This document shows positions 33,945 through 42,725 of a DNA stretch of 64,000 nucleotides, piece after piece. A program made the translations under genes and the position numbers. The notes beneath the pieces are model-generated. The model made no database searches. It saw nothing but the letters and a program-made list of their open reading frames with translations, and had not been told where the DNA came from. Position 1 is the stretch's first letter, and each line of letters opens with the position of its first letter. Source of the stretch: Actinobacillus sp. (GTDB taxonomy: Bacteria > Pseudomonadota > Gammaproteobacteria > Enterobacterales > Pasteurellaceae); NCBI GenBank assembly GCA_020026155.1, contig JAHHQX010000005.1, forward strand, positions 1 through 64,000, read 5' to 3'.

Positions 33945-34520
33945 TTATTGCATTTTTTCATCAAGTTTTTTACTGAGTTTATAAGCACCCGATACGGTAA
34001 AACTTGCGATAAGGGCTTTTACTAAGCCTCCCGCAATAAATGGGGTAAAACCATATTCAAGGACTTTATCTGCAGGGACGAAGAAGGAAAGCTGGAGTAA
34101 CCCAAAAACGAAAGTAGTTGCAGACGCAATGATTGCGATAAAAAATGCGGCCATTGGGTAATTTAAAATGCCTTTGTCAGAAAAATAGCCTAGAATATAA
34201 GCAGTTGCTAAGAAACCATATAAATAGCCCCCCGTAGGACCAAAGAAAGCAGCAATGCCACTGCTACCATTTGCAAAGACAGGTAAGCCAAGGGCGCCTT
34301 CTAATAAGTAGAGTGCGACACTGGCAACCCCGGCACGTTTGCCAAATGCAAAACCAACAATGGTTACACCAAGGGTTTGTCCTGTGATGGGGACGGGTTG
34401 AAGCGGGATAGAAACTTGGGCCAATAAGGCAATAAATAGCGAACCAATGAGAGCCTTAATTGCGGTCACTTTCAGGCTGTTATCAATAAAGAAAAATTTT
34501 GTTTGTTGAATAATCATCAT
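33945..34520 (-). CDS. bioY: Biotin transporter BioY
   Basis: Substrate-binding membrane subunit of an ECF-type biotin importer, able to work alone in some bacteria. The 191-residue protein (start at 34520, after AAGAG) has about six membrane segments and the BioY signatures PLQPVPITGQTLGV and FGPTGGYLYGF. No bioMN genes are adjacent. It is divergent from the BPL_N-domain gene at 34588 across a 67-bp gap. I see no classical BirA operator there. Confidence 0.93.
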   Translation of the reverse strand: MMIIQQTKFFFIDNSLKVTAIKALIGSLFIALLAQVSIPLQPVPITGQTLGVTIVGFAFGKRAGVASVALYLLEGALGLPVFANGSSGIAAFFGPTGGYLYGFLATAYILGYFSDKGILNYPMAAFFIAIIASATTFVFGLLQLSFFVPADKVLEYGFTPFIAGGLVKALIASFTVSGAYKLSKKLDEKMQ

Positions 34521-34587
34521 AAGTATAACTCTTAGTTGAAAATAGAATAAAAATCGCACTATAAATGAGATTTAAAAGAAAATAAAG

Positions 34588-35358
34588 ATGTTAGCAAAAG
34601 AATATTTTATCGCCGTATATAACGATAAGGGCGTGGGCACTTTAGGTTTGACCTCTTTGTTTGCCGTAGCAGCAGAAAAACTTAATACGGCAAGTCATGG
34701 CTTGGGAAAATTCCAACTTTCCCCAATTTCGGCAAAACAAATTTTACAAGGCGAGTTGCCCCGTTATCAAGCACTGATTGTCGGTGGTGGCGCGGATTTG
34801 CCATATTTGAGTGCGTTGGGGCAAGCAGGGTGTGACAACATTGTGCAGTTTGTCGCACAAGGTGGGCATTATCTTGGGATTTGTGCAGGAGCGTATTTTG
34901 CGTGTGATCATATCGATTTTACGGGTGAAAATAGCCGAATAATCGGGGAGCGTTATCTAAAATTTTTTCTTGGATGTGGAAAAGGCGCATTCGCAGAATT
35001 AGCACATCATCGCCTTTATGATGGCAGTAGCGATTGCCAAAAGATGATTCAGGTCATCGATTCGCATGGGAATACCATGCAAGCTTTATATCATGGAGGT
35101 TGTGGCTTCGTGGACGATTCTGCAAAAGTTGATCGTCACTTTTTCTATCCCAATGGTCTGCCTGCCGTGATTTCAGGGCAATGGGGTAAGGGGAGTTTTC
35201 TATTATCAGGTGTGCATTTTGAATATGATAGCGAAAGTTATCGTTGTATTCAGGGCATAAATACGGTGAACGAACAGCAGATTTATACCGCCTTGCAGAA
35301 TGAAAAGTATGGCGACGCTATTTGGCAAAGGGTGGCGAAATTAATTTGTAAAGAATAA
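34588..35358 (+). CDS. BPL_N-domain glutamine-amidotransferase-like protein
   Basis: 256-residue protein with the fold of the N-terminal region of eukaryotic biotin-protein ligases (BPL_N; class-I glutamine amidotransferase-like). Visible features are the VGGGADLPY segment, the nucleophile elbow GICAGAYFAC (C99) and a late SGVHFE segment supplying a histidine-glutamate pair. There is no biotin-ligase catalytic domain. Its divergent position next to bioY suggests a role in biotin uptake or use, but the reaction is unknown. A bidirectional terminator follows. Confidence 0.8.
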   Translation: MLAKEYFIAVYNDKGVGTLGLTSLFAVAAEKLNTASHGLGKFQLSPISAKQILQGELPRYQALIVGGGADLPYLSALGQAGCDNIVQFVAQGGHYLGICAGAYFACDHIDFTGENSRIIGERYLKFFLGCGKGAFAELAHHRLYDGSSDCQKMIQVIDSHGNTMQALYHGGCGFVDDSAKVDRHFFYPNGLPAVISGQWGKGSFLLSGVHFEYDSESYRCIQGINTVNEQQIYTALQNEKYGDAIWQRVAKLICKE

Positions 35359-35390
35359 GGTTGCGTGAATCTTTATCTTCGCTCAAAAAG

Positions 35391-35420
35391 AAAAAGCGAT
35401 GCCCACGAGCATCGCTTTTT
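35391..35420. terminator. Bidirectional terminator between the BPL_N gene and the ABC operon
   Basis: AAAAAGCGATGC / GCATCGCTTTTT hairpin serving both convergent units. A one-armed family A element (ACGCCCCGATTTTCGAG, 35422-35438) abuts it. Confidence 0.88.
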
Positions 35421-35455
35421 TACGCCCCGATTTTCGAGGAAATTTATGTTATTTT

Positions 35456-36205
35456 CTATTTAGCACGTAATTGCTTTAAGAAAGCTTGTGTGCGTTCGTG
35501 TTGTGGATTATTGAATAAATCTTGTGGCGCACCTTGTTCTACGATATGCCCTTTATCCATCACAATCACAGTATCGGCTACGTCTAAAGCGAATTTAATC
35601 TCATGCGTCACCACAACCATGGTCCAACCTTCTTTTGCAAGGGTTTTCATGGTATTTAACACTTCTTGTACGAGTTCTGGATCGAGTGCAGAAGTCGGTT
35701 CGTCAAATAGCATTAATTCTGGTTTAATCGCCAATGCACGCGCGATACCAACACGTTGTTGTTGTCCGCCAGAAAGTTGGTAAGGATAAAGATCTTTTTT
35801 ATCTGCTAAACCTACTTTCGCAAGCAGTTGTTCTGCTTCTTTTTGGACAGTTTTGGCATCGCGTTTTTGGACTTGAATAGGACCTTCAGTCACATTTTGC
35901 AATGCGGTTTTATTTGGGAAAAGGTTATATTGTTGGAAAACCATTCCCGATTTACGACGTAGCGCTAAAATTTCTTTGCTGCCATGTTTTTTGGCAAAAT
36001 CGAAAAGAAGTGGCGCGTTATCTTCAAATTCAATTGTCCCTTGTTCTGGAATTTCTAACGCATTTAAACAGCGTAAGAATGTTGTTTTACCCGAACCAGA
36101 AGGACCAAGGATAACGACAACTTGCCCTTTTTTAATATCAAGATCGATACCTTTTAGCACTTTATTTTCGCCAAAAGTTTTATGAATATTACGAACTTTA
36201 ATCAT
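35456..36205 (-). CDS. Polar amino-acid ABC transporter, ATP-binding protein
   Basis: ATPase of a PAAT-type importer. 249 residues from the ATG at 36205 (AAGGAA upstream). Walker A GPSGSGKT, signature LSGGQQQR, Walker B LMLFDEPTSALD and the H-loop VTHE are all intact. Last gene of a three-gene operon, in order binding protein, permease, ATPase. The closest type is the FliY/YecS/YecC (cystine) and HI1078-HI1080 group, so cystine or another polar amino acid is the likely substrate; this is inferred. Confidence 0.92.
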   Translation of the reverse strand: MIKVRNIHKTFGENKVLKGIDLDIKKGQVVVILGPSGSGKTTFLRCLNALEIPEQGTIEFEDNAPLLFDFAKKHGSKEILALRRKSGMVFQQYNLFPNKTALQNVTEGPIQVQKRDAKTVQKEAEQLLAKVGLADKKDLYPYQLSGGQQQRVGIARALAIKPELMLFDEPTSALDPELVQEVLNTMKTLAKEGWTMVVVTHEIKFALDVADTVIVMDKGHIVEQGAPQDLFNNPQHERTQAFLKQLRAK

Positions 36206-36225
36206 CAATCAATTCCTTCTCAATA

Positions 36226-36939
36226 TTAAGAGGCGAAGCAATTTAAGCGTTTTTCAATACGCGCTTGAATTAAGAATAAAACAAAGCAGAAACACCAATA
36301 AATGACAGCAGCTTCAATATAAACTGGCAAGAAGTCATATGACATATTTGCCATTTGTTGTGCCACACGGAACATTTCAGTTACGGTAACGATTGACGCA
36401 AGTGATGTTTCTTTGAATAAACCGATAAAGGTATTACTTAGTGGTGGAATCGCTACTTTAATGGCTTGTGGCGCAATAATGCGTCGGAACGTTTGCATGT
36501 AGCTCATACCAATACTATATCCTGCTTCCCATTGTCCTTTTGGTACAGCAGTAATTGCCGCACGGACAATTTCAGAACCGTAGGCACCAATATTAAGCGA
36601 GAAGCCAATAATCGCGGCAGGGATAGGATCAATAAAAATGTTTAATGCAGGTAACCCGTAGAAAACAATCACTAATTGTACGAGTAGTGGGGTACCACGA
36701 ATAATAGATACATACCCTTTGACTAAACTATATAAAAGTCCGTGGAAGAATCCTTTAACAGGCGTTACACGTACTAAAGCAACTAAAACAGCGATAATCA
36801 TCCCACAGATGAAAGAAATTAAAGCGAGTGGAATGGATACCATCACCGCTGCTTTAACCATCGGAAGAAAGGCATCAGTGACCAATGCAACGCGTGCATC
36901 GGTCATAAAAGGTAAACTATGTAATAAACTATTTAACAC
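36226..36939 (-). CDS. Polar amino-acid ABC transporter, permease
   Basis: Inner-membrane permease of the HisM family with about five membrane segments and the ATPase-contacting EAA-like loop AGYSIGMSYMQTFRRIIAPQA. The best start is the GTG at 36939, which overlaps the end of the binding-protein gene by 11 bp and has GGGAAAG upstream (237 residues). The ATG at 36906 is an alternative without a ribosome site. A coupled start like this keeps permease and binding protein stoichiometric. Confidence 0.9.
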   Translation of the reverse strand: MLNSLLHSLPFMTDARVALVTDAFLPMVKAAVMVSIPLALISFICGMIIAVLVALVRVTPVKGFFHGLLYSLVKGYVSIIRGTPLLVQLVIVFYGLPALNIFIDPIPAAIIGFSLNIGAYGSEIVRAAITAVPKGQWEAGYSIGMSYMQTFRRIIAPQAIKVAIPPLSNTFIGLFKETSLASIVTVTEMFRVAQQMANMSYDFLPVYIEAAVIYWCFCFVLFLIQARIEKRLNCFAS

Positions 36940-37702
36940 TAATATCTTTCCCGAAAAATTCCATACCAAGTTGTTTTAATGTGCCATTTTTACGAAGTTC
37001 TTCGATTGCTGCATCAATTTTTTGTAGCGCTTGTTCATTGCCTTTATTTAAACCAAAACCGACTGCACGTTGATCTGGTGACGACCAAACGATTTTATAC
37101 GCTGCATTTGGGTGTTGTTTTAAATAATCTAAAACAGAAAGTGAGTCGTTAAAGGTGATATCAGCACGTTTTTGATCGATAAGTGTCAATGCCATTGCCA
37201 TACCATCAACTGGAACAATGATTGCACCATATTGTTGTGCGATTTCGCCATAATGTGAATTTAATGCAGACGCAGAGCGTTTTCCTTTCACATCTTCTAA
37301 TCCTTTTACAGAATTATCATCAGCACGGGTAACGAGTACATCGCTTGAGTAGTCATAAGGAGCTGATTTATCGAAAGTTGCGCGACGCGCAGGAGTAGTA
37401 AGTGAAATTTGGTTTGCTACCATATCAAAACGACCAGATTTCAAGCCTGCAAGCATTCCGCTCCATTCGGTTTCACGAAATTCTACTTTTACGCCTAATT
37501 TTTTTGCGACTGCACGTGCAACTTCTACATCATAGCCAGTGAGTTTGCCATCTGCATTATGGTAAGTAAACGGTTTGTATGTCCCTTCCGTTCCTACCAC
37601 GATAGTACCGTGATCATTGATACGATCGATAAGGCTACTTTGTGCAAAAGACGGCACCGCCGCAGCGACCGCTAGTGAGGTTAATAAAAGTTTTTTAAAC
37701 AT
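36929..37702 (-). CDS. Polar amino-acid ABC transporter, periplasmic binding protein
   Basis: Family 3 solute-binding protein of 257 residues with signal peptide MFKKLLLTSLAVAAAVPSFA. The ATG at 37702 follows AGGAGC; an upstream ATG at 37744 is unlikely. Ligand-pocket segments GTEGTYKPFTYHNADGKLTG and FDMVANQISLTTPARR are typical of the cystine/cysteine-binding group. First gene of the operon. Confidence 0.92.
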   Translation of the reverse strand: MFKKLLLTSLAVAAAVPSFAQSSLIDRINDHGTIVVGTEGTYKPFTYHNADGKLTGYDVEVARAVAKKLGVKVEFRETEWSGMLAGLKSGRFDMVANQISLTTPARRATFDKSAPYDYSSDVLVTRADDNSVKGLEDVKGKRSASALNSHYGEIAQQYGAIIVPVDGMAMALTLIDQKRADITFNDSLSVLDYLKQHPNAAYKIVWSSPDQRAVGFGLNKGNEQALQKIDAAIEELRKNGTLKQLGMEFFGKDISVK

Positions 37703-38151
37703 AAAAGCTCCTATAACAATCAAAAAAATAAAAAGAGTAGGCATTTTAAAGGGAAGATCGGAAATATGTCAACATACTAGGGGGGAGTTTATTAAAATAA
37801 CTGCATAAAATGGCTAAATATTACTTATTTGATAGGGTATTATCTAACTCAATCGCGTTATTTTACATAGAGTTAACTTAAAATTTACAAATGAGGGAAC
37901 CGAAAAATAGAAAAAAATTGTCAGTTTGGGTAATTTTTCAAAAAAGACGACATTACGAAAAGTAAAAAAGAAACGAATCTACACAAATAGTAGAGAGGTG
38001 CGGTATATGATTTTAATAATAAAAAACCGCAACCTTTCATAAAAGATTGCGGCTCAGGGGATTTAAAAAAGCAAGATGCTCGTTTAAATCAAGCAAGGAC
38101 AAAGTCATTCTACTGCTTAGTTTTCTCAGTAAACAAGCAATTTAAAAGAGA
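37703..38151. promoter_or_regulatory. Region between ttcA and the ABC operon, with ttcA terminator at 38021-38052
   Basis: No gene. On the reverse strand, a CCGCAA...TTGCGG hairpin (38027-38052) followed by TTTTTT is a terminator for ttcA. The remainder, AT-rich, must hold the promoter for the amino-acid ABC operon; no operator was recognised with confidence. Confidence 0.6.
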
Positions 38152-39075
38152 TTAGACCACCTCTTTAACGAGAATTAAGCTTTCATCATCTGGAGTAAAT
38201 GCGGAGGAAGCAACAGGCATTTCTTCTTTATCGAATGCGATATCACCCTCAATTCCTGCCAACGTACTTCCTTGACGAATATTTTTGAAATCGAATAAAT
38301 TCGGGTCACAAAGGTGTGACGCTGTCACATTCTGTAAAGCACTGAACATGGTTTCAATACGTCCTGGATATTGACGATCCCATGTTTGAAGCATTTCTTT
38401 AATAACTTGGCGTTGTAAGTTAGGCTGAGAGCCACAAAGATTACATGGAATAATCGGGAATTGTTTTGCATCCGCATATTTGATTAAATCTTTTTCTTTA
38501 CAGTACGCAAGTGGGCGAATAACAACGTGTTTACCATCATCGCTGACCAATTTTGGTGGCATAGACTTCATTTTGCCGCCATAGAACATATTTAAGAATA
38601 AGGTTTCAAGCATATCATCGCGGTGATGACCCAGTGCAATTTTAGTTGCGCCTAGTTCGGTTGCCGTACGATACAAAATACCACGACGTAAGCGTGAGCA
38701 AAGCGAGCAAGTTGTTTTGCCTTCAGGGATTTTTTCTTTCACGATACCGTAAGTATTTTCTTCTACGATTTTGTAATCTACACCAATACTTTCTAAATAT
38801 TGGGGAAGTACATGTTCTGGAAAGCCTGGTTGTTTTTGATCGAGGTTTACTGCCACGATATCGAAGTGAACAGGTGCGTTATGACGAAGATTTAATAAAA
38901 TATCTAATAAAGCATAGCTATCTTTCCCCCCAGAAAGACAGACCATCACTTTATCGCCTTCTTCAATCATATTGAAATCTGCAATCGCATTCCCCACATT
39001 ACGACGTAGGCGTTTTTGCAATTTGTTGAAATTGTAAATTTGTTTCTTATCTTGTTTGTCTTGATTGGTATTCAT
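38152..39075 (-). CDS. ttcA: tRNA 2-thiocytidine(32) synthetase TtcA
   Basis: Iron-sulfur PP-loop ATPase that thiolates cytidine 32 of certain tRNAs. 307 residues with the PP-loop motif SGGKDSYALL and two CxxC pairs (TCSLCSR, PCNLCGS) that hold the cluster. Monocistronic, between its own terminator and the tRNA-Asn gene on the same strand. Confidence 0.96.
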   Translation of the reverse strand: MNTNQDKQDKKQIYNFNKLQKRLRRNVGNAIADFNMIEEGDKVMVCLSGGKDSYALLDILLNLRHNAPVHFDIVAVNLDQKQPGFPEHVLPQYLESIGVDYKIVEENTYGIVKEKIPEGKTTCSLCSRLRRGILYRTATELGATKIALGHHRDDMLETLFLNMFYGGKMKSMPPKLVSDDGKHVVIRPLAYCKEKDLIKYADAKQFPIIPCNLCGSQPNLQRQVIKEMLQTWDRQYPGRIETMFSALQNVTASHLCDPNLFDFKNIRQGSTLAGIEGDIAFDKEEMPVASSAFTPDDESLILVKEVV

Positions 39076-39191
39076 TCTATAAAACCATAAAATTTAAAAG
39101 TGACATATCATAAAGTGAAAGTGATTATTTGCCAAATATTTTACCGACAAATCAGGATAAGTAAGAGAGGGGAATGATTTAGATAAAAAAT

Positions 39192-39225
39192 AAGCCCCAT
39201 AAGGAGGATATGGGGCTTCGTTTTT
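39192..39225. terminator. Terminator downstream of tRNA-Asn
   Basis: AAGCCCCAT / ATGGGGCTT stem. On the reverse strand it is followed by TTATTTTTT, ending the tRNA-Asn transcript; it also has a T-run on the + strand. Confidence 0.8.
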
Positions 39226-39275
39226 GAAAAGGTTTTTATAAAAGGAGATAAATAAAAACACTCCAAAAGAAAATT

Positions 39276-39351
39276 TGGCTCCTCCTGCTGGACTTGAACC
39301 AGCGACATACGGATTAACAGTCCGCCGTTCTACCGACTGAACTAAGGAGGA
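39276..39351 (-). tRNA. tRNA-Asn (GTT)
   Basis: 76-nt cloverleaf on the reverse strand starting TCCTCCTTAGTTCAGTCGG, anticodon loop CTGTTAA (GTT), T-arm GGTTCAAGTCC, and encoded CCA at the 3' end (39276-39278). Acceptor stem TCCTCCT/AGGAGGA pairs perfectly. Confidence 0.97.
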
Positions 39352-39780
39352 ATAACTTCATAACCACAAGGATGAGGCGCGCATTATAGGGAAATTTAAA
39401 ATATTGTCAACACCTAAAAATAAAAAAAGTGAAAAAAATTTTAAAAGGTCAATTTTTCTGAGATATTTAATGGCAAAATAAAAAAATAAAATTCTATCCA
39501 CATTTTCTGTGGATAACTTTGTGGAAAATGTAAGAATATCGTCCTTAACCCCTTAGTATTACAAGGGTTTGAGGAGATGACTTTAAAAATGATTGAAAAA
39601 TAACATTTATTTATTTTTCAATAAGTTATAAAAGGTAAACCCCTATCAATGAAAAAAAATTAAAAAAAAATCGCATTAAAATCTTGACATAATTAGACTG
39701 TGTACAAGTCAAGGTTTTAAGTGCTTATTTTCGGGTATTTTGTGCTAACATACGATTAAATTAACAGAAGATAAAAAAAG
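39352..39780 (+). promoter_or_regulatory. uvrB upstream region with DnaA boxes (39494-39502, 39508-39516)
   Basis: A 429-bp AT-rich region without genes. CTATCCACA (39494-39502, one mismatch) and TGTGGATAA (39508-39516, perfect reverse DnaA box) face each other 5 bp apart, with a partial TTGTGGAAA after them. E. coli uvrB also has a DnaA box in its control region. An extended -10-like TGCTAACAT (39743-39751) is a possible uvrB promoter. A TTGACA at 39684 lacks a matching -10. No convincing LexA box was found. Confidence 0.55.
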
Positions 39781-41805
39781 ATGAAAAGTAAAAGTTTTAA
39801 AATTCATTCTGAATTTAAGCCAGCAGGTGATCAGATTGAAGCAATAAAAAAATTAACAGAAAATATTGATGCAGGGTTGGCTCACCAAACGCTACTTGGC
39901 GTAACTGGATCTGGCAAAACCTTTACCATTGCGAATGTGATTGCCAAAGAAAATCGACCGACCATGATTTTAGCGCCAAATAAAACACTGGCTGCGCAAC
40001 TGTATGCTGAGATGAAGGCATTTTTTCCTGAAAATGCAGTGGAGTATTTTGTTTCTTATTATGATTATTACCAACCAGAAGCTTATGTACCCGCAAGCGA
40101 TACCTTTATTGAAAAAGATGCATCGGTGAATGATCAAATTGAACAAATGCGTCTTTCTGCAACAAAAGCGTTATTAGAACGGCGTGATGTGATTGTGGTT
40201 GCTTCTGTTTCAGCAATTTATGGGCTAGGTGATCCCGATAGTTATCTCAAAATGATGTTGCATCTACGCAAAGGGGCAATTATCAATCAGCGTAAAATTT
40301 TATCGCAACTGGCAGAACTTCAATATACCCGTAATGATCAAGCTTTTGAGCGCGGGACGTTTCGTGTGCGTGGGGAAGTGATTGATATTTTCCCTGCTGA
40401 ATCTGACGATCAGGCTTTACGCATTGAATTATTTGATGATGAAATTGAACGATTAAGCCTTTTCGATCCGCTTACCAATACCAGTTTTGGTGAAGTGCCA
40501 CGCTTTACTATTTACCCGAAAACGCACTATGTCACACCACGTGAGCGTATTTTAGATACAATAGAAAAGGTAAAAGTCGAATTAGCGGAGCGTCGAGCTT
40601 ATCTTTTAGAGAATAATAAATTACTCGAAGAACAACGCCTAACCCAACGCACACAATTCGATATCGAAATGATGAATGAATTAGGCTACTGTTCTGGGAT
40701 TGAAAACTATTCCCGCTATTTAGCGAATCGTCCCGAAGGTGCACCACCGCCGACATTATTTGATTATTTGCCCGCAGACGGCTTATTAGTCATTGATGAA
40801 TCTCACGTAACGGTTCCGCAAATTGGTGGTATGTACCGTGGCGATAGAGCGCGTAAAGAAACATTAGTAGAGTACGGGTTCCGCTTACCTTCAGCCTTAG
40901 ATAATCGTCCGATGAAATTTGAAGAATTTGAGGCACAAGCCCCGCAAACGATTTACGTTTCTGCAACACCGGGACCGTATGAATTAGAAAAATCGTGTGG
41001 AGAAGTGATTGATCAAGTTATTCGCCCAACAGGCTTGCTCGATCCTGAAATTGAAGTGCGCCCCGTTTCCACACAAGTTGACGACTTACTTTCAGAATGT
41101 CGTGTACGAGCGGATAATAATGAACGTGTTTTAGTTACAGTGCTAACGAAAAAAATGGCGGAGGACTTAACGGATTATTTGGAAGAACACGGCGTACGAG
41201 TACGTTATCTGCATTCTGATATTGATACTGTAGAACGTGTGGAAATTTTGCGTGATTTACGTTTAGGTGAATTTGACGTGTTGGTGGGGATCAACTTATT
41301 GCGTGAAGGGTTGGATATCCCTGAAGTTTCTCTCGTTGCCATTTTGGATGCAGATAAAGAAGGCTTCTTGCGTTCTGAACGTTCTCTTATTCAAACCATA
41401 GGACGTGCTGCTCGGAATCTAAAAGGTAAGGCGATTCTTTATGCGGATCGCATTACTAATTCAATGGAAAAAGCGATAACCGAAACCAATCGCCGCCGCG
41501 AAAAACAAATGCAATTTAATAAAGATAATGGCATTGTTCCAAAAGGCTTAAATAAAAAAGTTGGCGAAATGTTAGATATCGGGCAGGGAAGTGGAGCGAA
41601 AAAATCAAGCTCAAATACCAAAACTGCAGAACCGAAAGCGGATTACACTTTCACCAATGATCCAAAACAATACGAAAAACAACGTAAAAAATTGGAACAA
41701 GAAATGTATAAATGCGCTCAAAATCTCGAATTTGAACGCGCCGCCGCTTTGCGTGATGAATTGCACGAACTTGATAAACACTTCATCGGCGTAGCGCCGG
41801 AATAA
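39781..41805 (+). CDS. uvrB: UvrABC nucleotide excision repair subunit B
   Basis: Helicase-like damage verifier of nucleotide excision repair, loading UvrC at lesions. 674 residues, full length. Walker A GVTGSGKT (about 40-47), the beta-hairpin region YYDYYQPEAY, helicase motifs DESH, SATPG and QTIGRAARN, and the C-terminal UvrC-binding UVR motif (YEKQRKKLEQEMYKCAQNLE). Preceded by the long region with DnaA boxes. Confidence 0.97.
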   Translation: MKSKSFKIHSEFKPAGDQIEAIKKLTENIDAGLAHQTLLGVTGSGKTFTIANVIAKENRPTMILAPNKTLAAQLYAEMKAFFPENAVEYFVSYYDYYQPEAYVPASDTFIEKDASVNDQIEQMRLSATKALLERRDVIVVASVSAIYGLGDPDSYLKMMLHLRKGAIINQRKILSQLAELQYTRNDQAFERGTFRVRGEVIDIFPAESDDQALRIELFDDEIERLSLFDPLTNTSFGEVPRFTIYPKTHYVTPRERILDTIEKVKVELAERRAYLLENNKLLEEQRLTQRTQFDIEMMNELGYCSGIENYSRYLANRPEGAPPPTLFDYLPADGLLVIDESHVTVPQIGGMYRGDRARKETLVEYGFRLPSALDNRPMKFEEFEAQAPQTIYVSATPGPYELEKSCGEVIDQVIRPTGLLDPEIEVRPVSTQVDDLLSECRVRADNNERVLVTVLTKKMAEDLTDYLEEHGVRVRYLHSDIDTVERVEILRDLRLGEFDVLVGINLLREGLDIPEVSLVAILDADKEGFLRSERSLIQTIGRAARNLKGKAILYADRITNSMEKAITETNRRREKQMQFNKDNGIVPKGLNKKVGEMLDIGQGSGAKKSSSNTKTAEPKADYTFTNDPKQYEKQRKKLEQEMYKCAQNLEFERAAALRDELHELDKHFIGVAPE

Positions 41806-41810
41806 AATAC

Positions 41811-41869
41811 GCCCCGATTTTCGTAGAAATTTATGAAAAACCCCCTGATAATTTTTGATTATCAGGGGG
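41811..41869 (-). terminator. One-armed family A element plus reverse-strand terminator
   Basis: ACGCCCCGATTTTCGTAGAA (left arm only, 41812 onward) follows uvrB. Then CCCCCTGATAA / TTATCAGGGGG (41841-41851, 41859-41869) forms a strong hairpin with TTTTT on the reverse strand, terminating the gene at 41937. Confidence 0.75.
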
Positions 41870-41936
41870 GTATTACAGGCAATGTATGAGTAAAATCCTT
41901 TATCCAAAGAGAAAGGTATTCCTCAAAGTGCAATGA

Positions 41937-42725
41937 TTAATCTGCAAACTTAGCCTTTTCTTCTTTTTTCCCTTCCTCTATATAATGTTTCGTACGTTTG
42001 AGTAAGAGAAGATTATTTTGATATTTTTTAAAGATAACAAATTGTTTGTAGAATTCTACCATTGAGTCATCATAAGCCTTGTTATAGTACGGATCTACAC
42101 AATCCTCTAAAATAGGTTTTTCAACGTTGTTGTGAATATAATAAACACTAATATCATTTTGTAGAGTTGTGTTATCCACTTCTTTTTCTACGTACTTAGT
42201 TCTTCTCGGAGTACTAAAAGATAAGGTATATCTTGTATCTTGCGGATTCACAAAAATATGGTCACCATTATCTGAGAACCCTTCTGATTTGAATACCTTA
42301 CCATTTAATTCTGGAATTTTAGGATCATGAATAATAAATTCTAGGTCATTTTGAGGGTAGAGTGGATTGTATGAGCGACGCCCCATATAACGGAATGATA
42401 TCATCGGTTTTTTACCATTCTTACAAACAAAATCATAGTTAAAATCAAAATAATTATGAACTAGATAGTGTTCTTTAACGAATTTATTTGCTTCTGGTGT
42501 ATTCGCTTCTTTAAATGGTAAGGTTTTGACACGATGATCTAAATAATCTTGGATATTATCTTCACCATCTAAAAATTTGTTAATTTGGTCTTGAAATCCA
42601 TAACGCTGAGTTTGTGTTTGTTGCGTCTGTTCATTTTTCACTTCTTTCTTAACAGTATCAGCATGAGCAAAACTAGAAAGCAATAATGCAGAACTTAATG
42701 ATGCGATTAACGTTTTTTTTAACAT
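41937..42725 (-). CDS. Exported protein of unknown function
   Basis: I do not recognise the family. The 262-residue protein has a clear signal peptide (MLKKTLIASLSSALLLSSFAHA), a Gln/Thr-rich linker (residues 23-42), then a mixed alpha/beta domain with only two cysteines (CKNGKK, EDCVDP), which may form a periplasmic disulfide, and a charged helical C-terminus. The ATG follows AAGGAAAAACG. It stands alone with a roughly 400-nt upstream region that looks structured. Possibly a lineage-specific periplasmic protein. Confidence 0.78.
   Translation of the reverse strand: MLKKTLIASLSSALLLSSFAHADTVKKEVKNEQTQQTQTQRYGFQDQINKFLDGEDNIQDYLDHRVKTLPFKEANTPEANKFVKEHYLVHNYFDFNYDFVCKNGKKPMISFRYMGRRSYNPLYPQNDLEFIIHDPKIPELNGKVFKSEGFSDNGDHIFVNPQDTRYTLSFSTPRRTKYVEKEVDNTTLQNDISVYYIHNNVEKPILEDCVDPYYNKAYDDSMVEFYKQFVIFKKYQNNLLLLKRTKHYIEEGKKEEKAKFAD

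Noticed and set aside
34521..34587. BirA operator between bioY and the BPL_N gene
   Set aside because: No TTGTAAACC/GGTTTACAA-like dyad could be seen.
39696..39715. LexA (SOS) box before uvrB
   Set aside because: CTGT is present but the second half reads CAAG instead of ACAG, too weak to report.
39480..39780. Chromosomal replication origin near the DnaA boxes
   Set aside because: Only two to three boxes, no GATC cluster, and uvrB context; a uvrB control site is simpler.
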